A stretch of 64,000 nucleotides of DNA from Pisaster brevispinus (taxonomy: Eukaryota > Echinodermata > Asteroidea > Forcipulatida > Asteriidae). Under the pieces are notes generated by a model that worked only from the letters and a program-made list of their open reading frames with translations, searched no databases and was not told the origin of the DNA. The DNA lies in contig JAMKCF010000012.1 in assembly GCA_023634235.1 (NCBI GenBank), positions 16,625,884 through 16,689,883 of the forward strand, given 5' to 3'. The position numbers and the translations under genes were made by a program. This document shows positions 1-11,932 of the stretch, in pieces; the first letter of the stretch is position 1, and the number at the start of each line of letters is the position of its first letter.

Positions 1-639
1 TCGTCTTGAACAAAAATAATGTAGCTCTCATTGTCTTTGCATACAGCAGTAAAAGTTGTAAAACAAAAATTTTACACTGTATTTACCTAATGTAGACGCA
101 AACATGATCAAAAATCCAGTAAACATTGGTATGCTGTAGCCGATTCTAGTAAACAAATAAAATAGAAGAATTCAAATGAAGGTAAAGTAGAATATGTGAA
201 AGAGAATGAATAACCTTGGCTTCTGTGAAAGAAGCCGTTGTGTGACGTTCTCCAAGAGAACAAAAGCCGTAATTAGAGAACTGTAAGACATGCAAGTTAA
301 AAGATGGAAGTTTAATGCTTAAGTTGGCTCGTGTTGTTACATGGTTCTTGCGTTAGACAGCTCATAATCTACGGCCTCTCAGGTGATACGACCGTGTCGA
401 CTCTAAAATCTTCAACAACCCAGTGCAAGGTAACACGTAATGAAACAACATTAATGAACACGCAATGCGAATTGTGCAGTCTTTTGAGCTTTAAGGAATC
501 AGCTCGTGGACGTGCACTCAGTGTGACTATTATGAACAATTCTCAGCATTTTGTTTGTACATAAAATTCTTTGATATCTATATTAAACCTCTTTTCCAGT
601 GTGTTTAATTTTCTCTCTAGTGGCAGGTCACCAATTGAT

Positions 640-675
640 CGAGAACCGTTTCGCGACAAAGCGAACGGTTTCTCG
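640..675. repeat. Foldback hairpin
   Basis: Two 15-base arms, CGAGAACCGTTTCGC and GCGAACGGTTTCTCG, flank a 6-base loop. They are near-perfect inverted copies with a small offset in the A and T runs. No gene is adjacent and the function is unknown. Confidence 0.6.
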
Positions 676-1370
676 TCTTTTTTTGTGTGTGTGCAAGCCA
701 TCAACATCTCTGGTCAATATTTACGCCCCAAGCGTTGACTTAGTAACCTCAGCTGCAGACCCTCGCAGCAAAAGATAGTGAGTATGGCTTTCTCTTTCAG
801 AGGATCTGCAATAGCCGGGGTGGCATTGAAGACGGGCACCGTCCTTTATAAGGAAACATGCCCAAATCGCCAAGGCTTGTGTAGCATAATTAGGAACCAT
901 GTATACTGTGTCATCACATGGAGGTAGAAATTTAAAATTTTACCCAGTTCTGACCGGGAGGTTCTTGAGGGTGTTAAACTATCCTACTGACCTGTTTGTG
1001 AGAGGCCCAACAAAGGGATTGGAAATAAGTTGAACTATTGCCTTAGAGGCGAATAAGATGCCCACTTTAAGATTGACGTGTCTTAGAAGAAGGCTGTACT
1101 GCAACTGCTCTGCTGCGCTCATGGTGGGAGAGGGGCCCTCCGTACCGTTTACGTTACCTGTTGTTGCAAGGATGAGAACAACATTAGTTACACAGTTTGG
1201 TGGGTTCTCTAGAGGAAGCGATTTTAACAGTTTAGGGGTTTTTTTGCGGTGCGCTTCTTGAAAAATTAGTAAATCAGAATGAATGTGTTCCTCCCAAATT
1301 CAATGATGTGCACTTTAAAATACTTCGTCCATTACTGTTATATGTCAAAGACCAGTATCCGCATTGTATG

Positions 1371-1601
1371 CAGCGGCGTAAATAAGGTAATTTGTTTAAG
1401 GGGGCACATGGGGGGGGGGGGCACCATTTTTTCTAGGGGGCACTGCTGGCAAACCAATCATAGATTCCATTTGCACTTTTAGAAAAACTTGATCTTGATC
1501 TACGTAATGGCGTGCTCCAAATGGGGGGGGGGGCACTGACATCAATTTGGGGGGGGGGGGCACGTGCCCCCATTGCCCTGCCCCCCTTAGTTACGTCACT
1601 G
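1371..1601. mobile_element. hAT-like MITE with poly-G tracts
   Basis: The left end begins CAGCGGCGTAAATAAGG and the right end, read inward on the other strand, begins CAGTGACGTAACTAAGG. CAGNGGCGTA is a common hAT-type terminus. Inside are four GGGGG-CAC blocks with runs of up to 13 G. Flanking 8-mers (ATTGTATG and TGTATACG) match only partly, so the copy is probably old. Confidence 0.55.
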
Positions 1602-2750
1602 TGTATACGTGAAACAAACTCGTGATAAGTTTAAGCTCAATCGACCATCGGAGTCACAACATTAATAGTGAAAACAAAAACTGTTTTGTATTTTTCTCTG
1701 TCCTCCAACATCGGGTATTTGACTCGCATTATCGAATCTAATTGTTTTTAGATCTATCTCATTTTTGCAAAAACTACAGAACTTCAGGCAAAAATATTCC
1801 AGGGGGAGTCTATAGTGGCAATCTTTATACCGTCTAGGCTATGTGCAAATATGTAAACATTTAAATTCTTCAATCTTACCAAAGCTGTGAACGCCCTTTA
1901 AACTTTGGTTTTGCATAAACACGATTTCACATTGTACTGAAAAATAGTTAAATTTTAATTTGAAATAATGCAAAGCGTCGCCGATGTTGGCATCCGTCTA
2001 CAAACATGAGCTTTAGTAACCCCAGTTATTGTACTATTAGTGGTAATCATTTAGCTCTGAAAAATATATATACCTGCACGTGTGTTGTAAGGGGTTTTGC
2101 GGCTGAAGATAATCAAATTACTAGTTATTGGGTCTTTGCCTGACTGAAGATGGCCAGCAAATTACTTTTTAATGGTGTGTAGTTTAGGAGAGTATATTCA
2201 GCTATCCTGGACAGCAATCCGACAGCAGCATGAATGTTGTGTAATGGTATTATAGGCTCATTACAGGATGATTTCATAACGGTCTGTTATTTTAAACATT
2301 ACCGGTAGTCAGAAGTACTATCTTGAATTGATTGGATTTTCTTTCACTGGGATGGGAATTATATTTCTTAAGGGTCTCGTGTCATAGCTTTTGCCAATGT
2401 ACAAATTACCGGTGTAAGTAATAATACAACAATGTTCTTCGATTTCGAAGAGATGTTTCAAATTGTTGACAAGCCAAGGTAAGACTGTACATTGACGTCT
2501 CCTTGACTAACGGGTATATACCACTTTTGTTGAGTTTGGAGCACGCCCCCCCCCCCCCCACAAAGAAAAAAAAGAAGCTCCATACCGTATTGTTTGGTAA
2601 CACTTTGCTGCCATGCATTTGTATAATTCTTGTTACAAAAAATGCAGGCTAAAAGGGGTTATGGGCTGTCACTTTATAAATAAATACAAAGTAATGTCCA
2701 GTTCGGACACTGGAAGGAATGCATGGATGTTGCGAAGTAGACTGGTCCTC

Positions 2751-2777
2751 TGTCTTTATCCGCAAGGATAAAGACAG
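2751..2777. repeat. Short hairpin
   Basis: TGTCTTTATCC and GGATAAAGACA are 11-base inverted arms around a 5-base loop. This may be the centre of a degraded foldback element; similar GTCCAG-TCGGACACTG motifs lie at about 2697 and 3282. Confidence 0.5.
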
Positions 2778-3336
2778 GCACTGGTTTTACAGACCCAATG
2801 ATTTCATTGGATACAACAATTTCATTGTATAAACGTGCTGTGACGTAAACTTTGCATATCTCTGTGTTATGATTGGTCGAGGTTACGGTGAGGTGATGTA
2901 GTTTGTCAGCTTGCACTCTGCATGCAACTAGCGTCATGTAGTGTTGTTTTATTTACTATGTAATGTGAACATGTACGTGTGAATTGACTGCGAATCTTCG
3001 TGTGAAATGAATGCTAGGTCAAAGGTACATCTGCCAACATCCAGTCTGGCAGGTATTTGGCGTTATTCACGAGCCTCGAAGTGTGACGTCAGATGTTCAG
3101 GCTAGTTGCGAAGTGATATCGTCAAGCATCGCTTGCCAGAATTTCCATCAAAATATTTCCAGTTTCATGCTATAGTTGATAAGGTCACAGCGTTTTATAT
3201 TTTAAAAGGGCTGTTGGAAGCCAAAAGTCACATCCACGGGGGTGGGGTGGGGGAATAGAACAAGAAAGAAGAAGAAAAAAGTCCAGCTCGGACACTGTTT
3301 CCATTCTCAAAACAATGATTTGTATTTACATTCTAC

Positions 3337-3470
3337 CCACACTGGGTCTGCCGATGACACTGAGCCCGCGGATAGTTCCAGACAGTTTGTACTATTTTCA
3401 CTTGTCTTCAGTCTCCCGTTGACATACTCTGGATGCTCTTGTTCAAAAATGAAGTCTGGAAGGATGGGAA
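3337..3470 (-). CDS. VMAT-like gene, second coding exon (luminal loop 1)
   Basis: A cytosine/thymine-rich tract ending CTCACAG sits just before 3470. The exon opens with TT, completing the GTT codon left by exon 1, and reads VPILPDFIFEQEHPEYVNG. The 3' end is uncertain. A GTAGAA donor after 3337 gives phase 0, and a GTAAAT donor after 3330 gives phase 1. Confidence 0.75.
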
Positions 3471-4923
3471 CTGTGAGAGGATGAGGAAAGAGAAAAAAAT
3501 GCTTTCGTGTTTAGCAGCGAATTAAAACATACAATAATCATAAAACGCTTCAGTGGGCACTGGTAACATAGCACATTTTATTTAGTTCACTGTTTTCTTC
3601 AAAGTACAATGCCCTTGAGAGTCAAAGTCCTTGATATCCTAGACTGGACCATTCCACATATCTAATCAGATCCCCGAGTTGTGTAGTTCACTCTTAAATC
3701 ACTGATAATACTTAGTATGTCATCATCTGGCTATCTGAAGGTTATATAGAGATGTATGTTTTTATTTTTGATTTATTTAAAACATTTTTTTAAACAACAC
3801 TTTCAAGTTCTAGGGGATTGTATTTTGTATTTTTATTTTTTAGCAAGACACTTGAGTAAGATCTTCAAATGCATTGACACTTTCTCCAGAACAGACACTT
3901 CCTGCCAAAATTCAAAACATGGGTTTATTTGCTTATCGATAGATGAGATGTAGACCTTTCAAATAACACCTAATTTGGGGCCTATAAGGGTAAGTGTTTC
4001 TCAACATAATACAATGTTTCCAACATCACATCACATTAATTTCATGGGCGATGTTGAGTCGGATTTGAAACTTTGCATGGTGGGAGTACAATCAGGTGAG
4101 GTCTGCGGTGACACCACGTGTATTCATCTCTTTTGAGTAGTGGTGGTTCCAAGAAGAACCGGTTGTTTGAAAACGTTCTTTTGAGTAGTGGCTGGTGTTT
4201 CTGTTGTCTTTATTTATGTAAGCGGGGTATGATTAGTACCCTCCCCCGTCTAAATTGTGACTTATGAAATCTAAATATCCTGTTATTTTATATAAAGTCA
4301 TTTACAATCTGGTAGAAGACGAGTCAACTTGTATATTTTTCCTCCGTCTTCTATACTGGGATAATAAAGTTCTTATCTTATCTTATCTTATCTTATACTT
4401 GCAGACTTGCAGAATAAATTATATGACACCAGAGTACAACAAGAAGCCGAGTCCTCTTTCCCAATTATTCTGACCTTAATCCAACTAAGGGTCACATTTA
4501 TATTATGACATTCACTATTTTCGAGAAGTGCCTGATTCTTGTAAAGGAGCGTCATAAATGAGCCATTCGTTTGAGAAGACATTTTGTATCATGTTAGGTT
4601 TGTAATTAATTCATTATTAGACGTGAGAATTTAAATGGTTTTTACTGTACTCTTACAAAAACAAAAACAGTGATTTGTGTCTGCCCTTTGTCTTCAAAAA
4701 CTGTTTCGTTCTGATGCTTGTTATAATGAAATAGTCTCTCACCCACGACTGTCATCAACATATTGTCGAGTAGAAGCGCCACGAACACGATGAAGAGAAC
4801 AAGTGTCCGAGACTGTCGGAGGTCCTTCATGCACTCCAAAAGGCTAAAATCTCTCCACCAGTAATGGAACGATGCCCGGTGCCGCTCGTAGAGCGAAGAC
4901 ACCTGTTTGTCCGACTCCATCAT
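3337..4923 (-). CDS. Vesicular amine transporter (SLC18/VMAT-like), 5' part
   Basis: Members of the SLC18 family are 12-TM proton antiporters that load monoamines or acetylcholine into secretory vesicles. Two coding exons on the minus strand join in phase: 4923-4743 (60 codons plus one base) and 3470 to about 3337. The joined protein starts MMESDKQ, has a roughly 40-residue cytosolic N-terminus, then a first membrane helix (about residues 41-60) with the SLC18 signature LLLDNMLMTVV running into VPILPDF. The Asp in LLLDNML matches the conserved TM1 Asp of VMATs. Exon 2 then enters the luminal loop and carries one N-glycosylation sequon (NST). LLDNML-x-TVVVPI is closer to VMAT than to VAChT, whose equivalent segment differs, so I favour VMAT. 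The remaining helices are not seen down to position 1 and should lie off the left edge. The family call is strong; the substrate is inferred. Confidence 0.82.
3471..4742 (-). other. Intron 1 of VMAT-like gene
   Basis: A GT-AG intron of about 1.27 kb in phase 1. Its only recognised content is a retroposon-like tail near 4220-4395. Confidence 0.7.
4220..4395 (+). mobile_element. LINE-type 3' tail
   Basis: A stretch ending ATAATAAAGTTCTTATC followed by TCTTA pentamer repeats resembles the 3' end of CR1/L2-like non-LTR retrotransposons, which stop in short tandem tails. No reverse-transcriptase reading frame is attached, so this would be a 5'-truncated insertion. Confidence 0.4.
4743..4923 (-). 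CDS. VMAT-like gene, first coding exon
   Basis: The exon reads from the first of two adjacent ATG codons (4923-4921) to a GTGAGA donor at 4742-4741 and ends in phase 1. It encodes the N-terminal tail and all of TM1. Either ATG could be the start; both are in frame. Confidence 0.82.
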
Positions 4924-6179
4924 GATGGTTGAAGTTCACACACCCGCAGTGTTCACTTTTCGAGCGAGTTCTATAACTTTGAGAAAAATAATCACAATTA
5001 AATAAAAAAAGTACATATTTGTCATTTAATTTAGATTAGATATATCTCTCATTGGAACCATATCGACGCCTGCTTTCGCAATAGGCTTTGAACTATAGTT
5101 AATGTTTCTTATTGCGATCAACAAACTACAGTTTTTTTTAACCATACGTTTCTCGAAGCTGTGAGTCAAGCACGCTCTTCACGAGCAAAACGGTATTTTA
5201 GGGTAAAATCAAGAAGCTAAGTCAACGCCCCCCCCCCCCTCCCATTCCATTTTCTTTTGTATCAAAACTGGAAGCATTTTAATGAAGCACTCAATCATGT
5301 CATACAAGAGCTGTCGACACATACACCGGCCGGTTGGCAAGGATATTTGAATCACGTACGTTTGTATTCACACACCTCATCAACGAACAAAAATCATTCT
5401 GTTCCAACACAAAGACCCGAACAACAGGTTCTTTAATTACCGTGAGTATGAAACGCTAAACAAAACAGAGCGCAGCTTGCCGGGACTCAATTAGCGTGGC
5501 CGCTCGTGATTGTATCAAATGAGACCATTGACCAACTGGCAATTCACCACAAGAAGGTGATCAGCGCCAAACTGTGCTTCTAGAAATGGTGACGTCAAGA
5601 AAGACAAAAGCAAGAACAAAAGCCTTAGTATAGGAAGGTGTAGGAAACCTGCCGTCTTCTTATCTAATTATGAGTTAAAATTGTAAACCGTAGCGCCCCA
5701 ATCAGAACAGATTCAGTTAGTGTTGGACTCATCAACCAAGCCGTTCTAGATGAAGGTCTGTTGGAAACACCTTAAAGAAATGATACATCATTGATTGTAG
5801 TTTTTCCAAAGAGTACATTTATTCCTATTGATGAGCACAACATACAACACACCCCACCCCTTTGAAAAAAAAGGTTACCATTTAGGAAAACACAAGTAAA
5901 AGAGAACATTTACTCGGAGATTTTTTCGCTTATTTCGCTTATATAAAAGCCGGGTCTTCAGAATTTCCATGTGGAGTCCTTTTATTTTCCCTCTCCTTGG
6001 TCTCCATAAGGTACCGAAAATGAGAGCCCACACACACAAACAAAACAAAGCATTATTATTGTGCATGTTCATATTAAACTTATTTCAAAAGCGGCAATCG
6101 AAATAAGCAACGGTGATTTGTGGAGCCGTAAAATTCCTGGCTTTTTACAGTATTTCAGACGGAAATATTTTAAATTGAC

Positions 6180-6280
6180 TGTATAAACCTTAAACTTCTC
6201 TGCTCGCTATTACATTGTATATGAATTCTGTAATGCAGTGTTTTTGACAGTATGGAAATAAATGTGAATTGAATTGAATT
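6180..6280 (+). mobile_element. LINE-type 3' tail (GAATT repeats)
   Basis: The sequence TGGAAATAAATGTGAATT passes into GAATTGAATT repeats, as at the 3' ends of CR1-like retroposons. No coding remnant is visible upstream. Confidence 0.4.
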
Positions 6281-7014
6281 TGGATTCGGAAATGTCTTTC
6301 TGTTGATTACAATTAATACCGTACTTTATAAACCATTCTTGCAAATAGACTAGATCTTATTACTTCTGTCAAAGTCATCTTATGTAATTAAGTATATATA
6401 TTGATTTGTCTTTGAAGTATGGTTAGCTAGCACATTTACCATTATTGTAGTACTGTAACTATATGCCCTTTAGTTTTCGTAATATGTTGTTATTAGATCG
6501 AAGGCTACATCTTTCATTTTCTGTTGTGACTTTTTATGTGGAAGATTTTGCTTATTACAAACTGATATCATTCAGATTTAAAAATTTTTTTTTAATGAAA
6601 CTGTATCCCTAGAGACCCTCGTTTAACGTTACTCTACGTCAAATCAATTTCGTTTATTCATATTCACAGTTACTTTGGGTCACGGCAACTGGCGTAACAG
6701 TCCACGAGCAGTGGTTATGTAACAAGCTTTATTGATCAATCTTGCTTTTCATTAAAGATGGCGCATCAGCGGCATTTTAGAGCACGGGGCTGGTAATTAT
6801 CTGACTCACAGAAGGCACCTAGTTCTCTGGAATACCTTTATTATCTTTCCTTTTCGTTTTTTGTTTGTTTGAAATTATCAACCAAAATAAACCAGCGGGT
6901 TCTAATCAGGAAGTTCACTTGGAATTGAAAAAATCATCCCGACCAAAAAATAAATAACCGAAGAAATTCTTTCATCCTCATGATTTTTTTTCCAGTCTAG
7001 ATTGTAGTTATCTT

Positions 7015-7059
7015 GCCTGCCAAGGCAATTGCCTGCCAAGGCAATTGCCTGCCAAGGCA
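7015..7059. repeat. 16-bp tandem repeat, about 2.8 copies
   Basis: The unit GCCTGCCAAGGCAATT starts at 7015, 7031 and 7047. The unit itself contains the inverted motif GCCTGCCAAGGC. Confidence 0.85.
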
Positions 7060-7766
7060 CCAAAAGTAAAAGCTTACATCGTGTGTGAGACATTCAAAGC
7101 GATGAATCAGAAAGCTCCAAATGCAACAAATGTCTTAGAGCTCTGCTTAGAAAATAAAAAATAAATAAAAATGTAAAAAAAAATGAACAACGTGTTTACT
7201 TTCATCCACTCAAAAACAATCCGCTTAATGCTAAACGACAAACAATGGATTGATGGCAATTTCACAATCATGGTGGCAGTTTAAACACGTGTCCTTTCCT
7301 ACTACTTTATAACCGTAGAGATGCAAAATGTTAAATGGCAAGTACTGACCAACGTTTTGAAGAAAGTTTTCTTTACCAAAAACCCACTTCTTCCACTACG
7401 TTTTACAGCGTGCATAAGTCTTCTTTGGTCAGAATTCCAGCATCAAAAGACACTGCTTTGGGTGAATTTTCTTCACCATCTACGTGTAAAGCACTCACCG
7501 TTTGTGATTTCCAAATCAGGTTGATGGTGTTAATCACGACCTACAGTAGTAATCAACAAGTCAAATGGGGTAACAGCTCTCGATCATAAGTCCACATTGG
7601 CTTGACAGTGAAGTCAACTCTCAAACATCACCGGGTTCTTTTCTTTTGTCAGAAGTGATAAGTGATAACCATCTATAGGAATATCCCAGTCTTTGTCTCT
7701 GTTTTGAATTACCGATGATGAGAGGTAACTTGTTGCCGTCCCTCGCTAGCGGTCTGATCTCATTAA

Positions 7767-7785
7767 AGTGTTACTAGAGCGATTT
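7767..7785 (+). repeat. Left terminal inverted repeat
   Basis: 19 bases identical to the inverted right end, preceded by TTAA at 7763-7766. Confidence 0.85.
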
Positions 7786-7985
7786 GTGCTGCGGTTCCCT
7801 TCTATAATAAAACTGTAGAATGATACTTCATTATGTCACATAAAAAAAAACCCAAAGAGTTGGCTCTTTTGTTCATGCTAAAAAAAATACTTTTATAGAC
7901 CCATTTTTTTGCACTCGCCACTCCGAATCGCGAAAAGACCCCCCACGTAGAGTCCCTGTGCACACAGCTTCCGCAAACAACTGCG

Positions 7986-8009
7986 TGACGTCACAGAGTG
8001 GTATAGGTC
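7986..8009 (+). promoter_or_regulatory. CRE-like site in left transposon promoter
   Basis: A perfect palindromic TGACGTCA (CREB/ATF-type site) opens a 24-base block that is repeated in inverted orientation at the other end of the element. It lies 88 bases before the likely P2X7-like start codon, so it is a plausible promoter element. Confidence 0.55.
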
Positions 8010-8317
8010 TTGTGTTGTCATACACAACAGCGTGAAGGAAGCCATTACTTTCCCTTCGCTTAGGCTTGTTTCATGAATTCTCCTGCATATTTCACCATGG
8101 CTGAAAGATCACAGTGTAACAGAGGATGTCATCGGTGACAGCAGTAGCGACAGTATTTATTCTGGTAGTGATTCCAGCAATTTCAGTTTGCCTGACCCCG
8201 CTGCCGACGAAGTCATAAGGAGTCCGTGGTCAGAGTGGTGCAGAACCGTACAGGTTCGAGCCCATTGCCCCGGTAGGCCAAGGCGGCGAAGATGACGACG
8301 AAGAGGAATCCAATTAG

Positions 8318-10061
8318 GACAACGATCGTCTTTTAAACACAGACTGGTGAGTAGAGGGGACTTCTAATACATTCCTGGTTTTTATTTAGTGAAGGTGGTT
8401 GAAATTTTGACTTGATTTCATTTGAAAAGCCACAAAAAAATGCCTCAAAAATGAAAAAAATACCCAACAAAATAGCTTGTAAATAAAAAACAACCGCCTG
8501 CTTTTCAGACGGGTGCCCTGCCTCAATCATGTAAACTACGCGGTTGTTGTGGCAGGGCACCCGTCGATACATGCGAGATATGGATCGTGATGGACGGTTT
8601 CTCAGCTCATATTGACTAACAAAATCGTCAATTTGGAGTACAAAACATGATCGTGAGTACAATTAAATGACTGATGTTGCATCTTAGACATATCAAGAAG
8701 CCAGTACGTTTTTTGTTAAAACTTCTGGGTCTAGTTCTACACTAACTATTGGGTTTGTAAAATCCTTCGCCTTGCCCGGTGATTTTTGCCGATTGACTAC
8801 ATGTATCTTCATGCCACTGCCAGTACACACATGGATCACCACACACGTGTGAATTGTACAGGCATAGTTTACGTAGTGAATGATAGTCATAATAATAGTG
8901 CCTAGTACTACTACAATGTAGTACTACGTTTTACACTAGTACATCCTACATGTACTGTTCAGAGAGAACATGTTCATGATGATAAAGTTTAATTGATAGT
9001 TATGTATATTTTCACCACTACTATTACTAAAAAAGTACTAGTTAGTACTAATCATGCTAATTGAATAATTTTAATTAAAAAAGAAAAGAAAATAGATGCA
9101 GAAAACTGTTTTGCTTTGAGGTTTTTTTTATTTATTTTTTTTACTTATGGGTTAATTAACTATCAAGCTCCATTCAAAAATCAAACATTGTTTTGACGGC
9201 ATTAGTAATGTAAGCTAGGTTGGTATTTCGACCCCTGAATGTGCAAAATAACTTGTTTATCCCGAATTACCCTTCACCTTACGCAGTAATCCTATCCAGT
9301 GTGGTATTTAATTTTAGTGCACCTTTTTAACCATCAAAGTTTAAAAGTAATTTGGGGTAAATGTTTTGACGCAATGCATGGGTGAAATCCTAAAATAGTT
9401 ACTTACTACATGTACATGGTCTAATCATTCAAAGATGTGAAATATTGGGATCAAGTCCCCCCCCCCCCCCACACACACATACGCAAACTTGTTGGGTAGT
9501 ATTGTTCAATTAATCAATTGTTAAATGTAGTGTACCCTTTAAGTTGGCATGTGTTGGGGCACACACCCCACCCTTATGGATCCGTTTTGTGGGGTCCTGC
9601 TATTGCTGTTCTATTATTTTCTTTTTCTAAATAATTTCTCTATTGGGTCCAAGTTAAATGAAGAATACCTTGTGGGGTCCATCGTTCCGTTGTTTTCCCA
9701 CAAGGACCCATGCATAAGCCTACACTTGTATAGGCTTACAAATAACAAAACAAGAAAAAGACAAAAGGAAACCTACCCCTCCCCCCCAAAAAAAGAAAAA
9801 AAGAAAAAAAAAAGAAAAAAAAACATAATAAAATTTAAAAAAAATATTTATATATAAATATTAAAAGTTAATGAATAAAGTAATCCTAGTTTTAGTAATA
9901 TTAAAACTTGTTTTTGCGAGGTTTATTTGTAAATGAACTTCACAAAAAGTATTTGCACACATCACAATGTTAAGGTTTTTTTCTCTCCTCTCCTCCCCCT
10001 TATTATATCCAGGTGTACTTGTTGACATTGCATCATGCAACCTGATATTTCAAATTGACAG
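8318..10061. other. Interior of transposon between P2X7-like exons
   Basis: No exon carrying the expected CxCGNC / CVCC motifs could be found. Contents are a perfect 15-bp hairpin at 8508-8565, a C-run with CA repeats near 9460, and an A-rich stretch at 9775-9870. Confidence 0.5.
8508..8565. repeat. Perfect 15-bp hairpin
   Basis: GACGGGTGCCCTGCC (8508-8522) and its exact inverse (8551-8565) surround a 28-base loop. A small element nested in the transposon is possible. Confidence 0.75.
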
Positions 10062-10814
10062 ATTTGAGGATCAACCTGGATGCTCAGGACCAGTGTATCA
10101 GCCAGCATGAATGGTTGGAAGCCTACTGTTTGCATCCTGCAGTTCTGCAGACTGCACATTTACAGTACCAAGCTCAATATGGAAGAAGGGGTGTACAGGG
10201 AACAGTTGACAAGTAAGTAGTGTTTTAAGACAAAAGTGATTGTATGTTTAAAACTCTTAACTGTTTAATAATATTAACAGTATTGTACATTGACAAAGTT
10301 CAACAAAAGACATTGTGTTTTGTCTCCATATACACCATGCTGTAAATAAACATGTACACTGTACAACTTTAAATAGAACATAGAATCAGATCATAAAAAA
10401 TCATTAAAAAATTACATAACTCTACAGAAAGTTACAACTGACTCCTTCCATTTTTGTAGTATTGTTTGTATGGTCAACAAGATTACATGTATAAAGATAG
10501 ATTGGTTGATTCCGCAAAATAAATGGCTACACTGTATTACTGTATGAACTAGTATAGTAAATTCACAAGTTTACTTACTTGGTACTTATACTTTTCTGTT
10601 TATTAAATTCTTATTAATCTCCAGGAAATATCGTCATGTGGCTTACCGTCAAGTTCCACTCCCATGTTGTGTGGTGAATAAAATCCATACCCGAACCAGA
10701 ACCCAGATGGAAAATACAAATGCTTCAGCTATCCCGAACTGGATCAACTTTAATTTTTGTGTATGCACTTTTCATGTACATTGTACTTCTTTCAAAATTA
10801 TTTTTGCTGTTTAA

Positions 10815-11932
10815 TATTACTTTAGACATGGACATGCAACTTATAAAATAAATAAAAATAAATAAAAACTGCCGAGGTAATATATTTGCATATAAACAGT
10901 GTTTTCTGATTTGTGTGACACTAAGGAAAGACATGCATCCCTGTATTGATGACCAAACTTGTCAGAGTTCACTCTACAGTACAAAAGCTGCCAATTACTT
11001 TAATATAGGGATATAACATTACAATGACAATAAAATGACAAAGTAATAGTGTGTAAAGAAAATATGAGAAATTTTGGGGCTATTTTTACTGTCGTGTTAA
11101 TAATTGTTTCCTGTGTAACATTTCCTAAACTTACATTTTTCATAATAAAACAAACAGTGGTGCATTGTGATCATATCATATCATTAGACCCCTACTTGGT
11201 TTGGAATTTAATCAAACAGCATGGTATTTCCAGAGGTTGCAATTAAAGTTTAAACAGAATTTTGTGGTAGCCCCCAAAACAAGTAATTTCAAGATTTTAC
11301 TAGTAAGTCCTCAATTAAAAGTACATGTGTCCTGCACAAAAACAGTCTTATTTACATATTGAAATGTTGGTTGTGCTGGTAAAACCACAAGCCTATGTAT
11401 ATAAGTAACAGTGTTAGTTTTTTACCCCCTCTTTTTTATTTTGGTAATGAAAATGCCCACTTTGAAGTATTTTACAGCTCTTTATTTATGTTCGTGTACT
11501 ATCTTTTATTTTTGGAAAAATATTATATTATGTTGACACTCTCATGGTAATTTTTTGCAATGTTTCTATCTCAGAAACCCAATTTAGCTCTGCACATATA
11601 GATTTATACAGTACTTTCCTAACAACGTCAAACTTCTTATGCTAATACTGTTTTTGTTTTGTTTAATTTTGGCAAAAGTATTCCACAGAATGTTGCTTGT
11701 GAAAGTATTGTAATCAACCTTTAATATATAAACTTTCTATTGCAATATCAACTTGTGATAAATTAAAAGAGTTTGAGTAAATAAACATTTTTTTTGGTCC
11801 ACAACATGTATCTGTTAAATAATTTACATACTCCTTTAGCTCGTCATTTTTAGCCTCCTGTAAAACAATATCAACTTTCTAGATTCTATATTTAGTTGAA
11901 ACTCTATTTTTTTAATTATTCTAAATTCCGAT
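10815..11932. other. AT-rich centre of transposon; no gene seen
   Basis: The stretch lies between the 3' ends of the two converging transposon genes. It is AT-rich, has only short open frames, and no transposase core motif is visible. Confidence 0.5.

Larger units (their letters stand above)
1..3336. other. No coding exon found; probably VMAT-like intron
   Basis: The rest of the transporter should lie in this direction, but I found no further SLC18 exon here. The stretch holds an hAT-like element, several runs of 9-13 G or C, a foldback at 640-675 and a hairpin at 2751-2777. Confidence 0.5.
4924..7762. other. Upstream of VMAT-like gene; no gene recognised
   Basis: This should contain the promoter and any untranslated first exon of the transporter, but no core promoter element is convincing. 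It holds a LINE-like tail and a 16-bp tandem repeat. Short open frames here match no family I know. Confidence 0.5.
8097..10814 (+). pseudogene. P2X7 C-terminal-domain-like gene, broken
   Basis: The family is the cysteine-rich intracellular domain of the P2X7 receptor, which also occurs in free-standing proteins of many marine invertebrates. The first exon starts at ATG 8097 (MAE) and passes into a Ser/Asp-rich segment (SSSDSIYSGSDSS), then PYRFEPIAP and an acidic run, ending at TAG 8315-8317. Exon 10062-10212 encodes QDQCISQHEWLEAYCLHP and VLQTAHLQYQAQYG. Its phase 2 end matches exon 10625-10814, which reads KYRHVAYRQ, then LPCCVVNKI. Lesions: an extra base near 8106, a frame change near 8215-8222, loss of about a dozen residues after YRQ, and a frameshift after NKI. 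Beyond that shift the usual ending (NPDGKYKCFSYPELD) is in another frame. The Cys-rich middle exon was not found. Domain call fairly sure; pseudogene state likely. Confidence 0.62.

Noticed and set aside
7321..7589. Overlapping 67- and 84-codon frames
   Set aside because: No known motif and no flanking splice signals that fit a gene.
8333..8662. 109-codon minus-strand frame
   Set aside because: Crosses a perfect hairpin inside the transposon, antisense to the P2X7-like gene, and matches no family.
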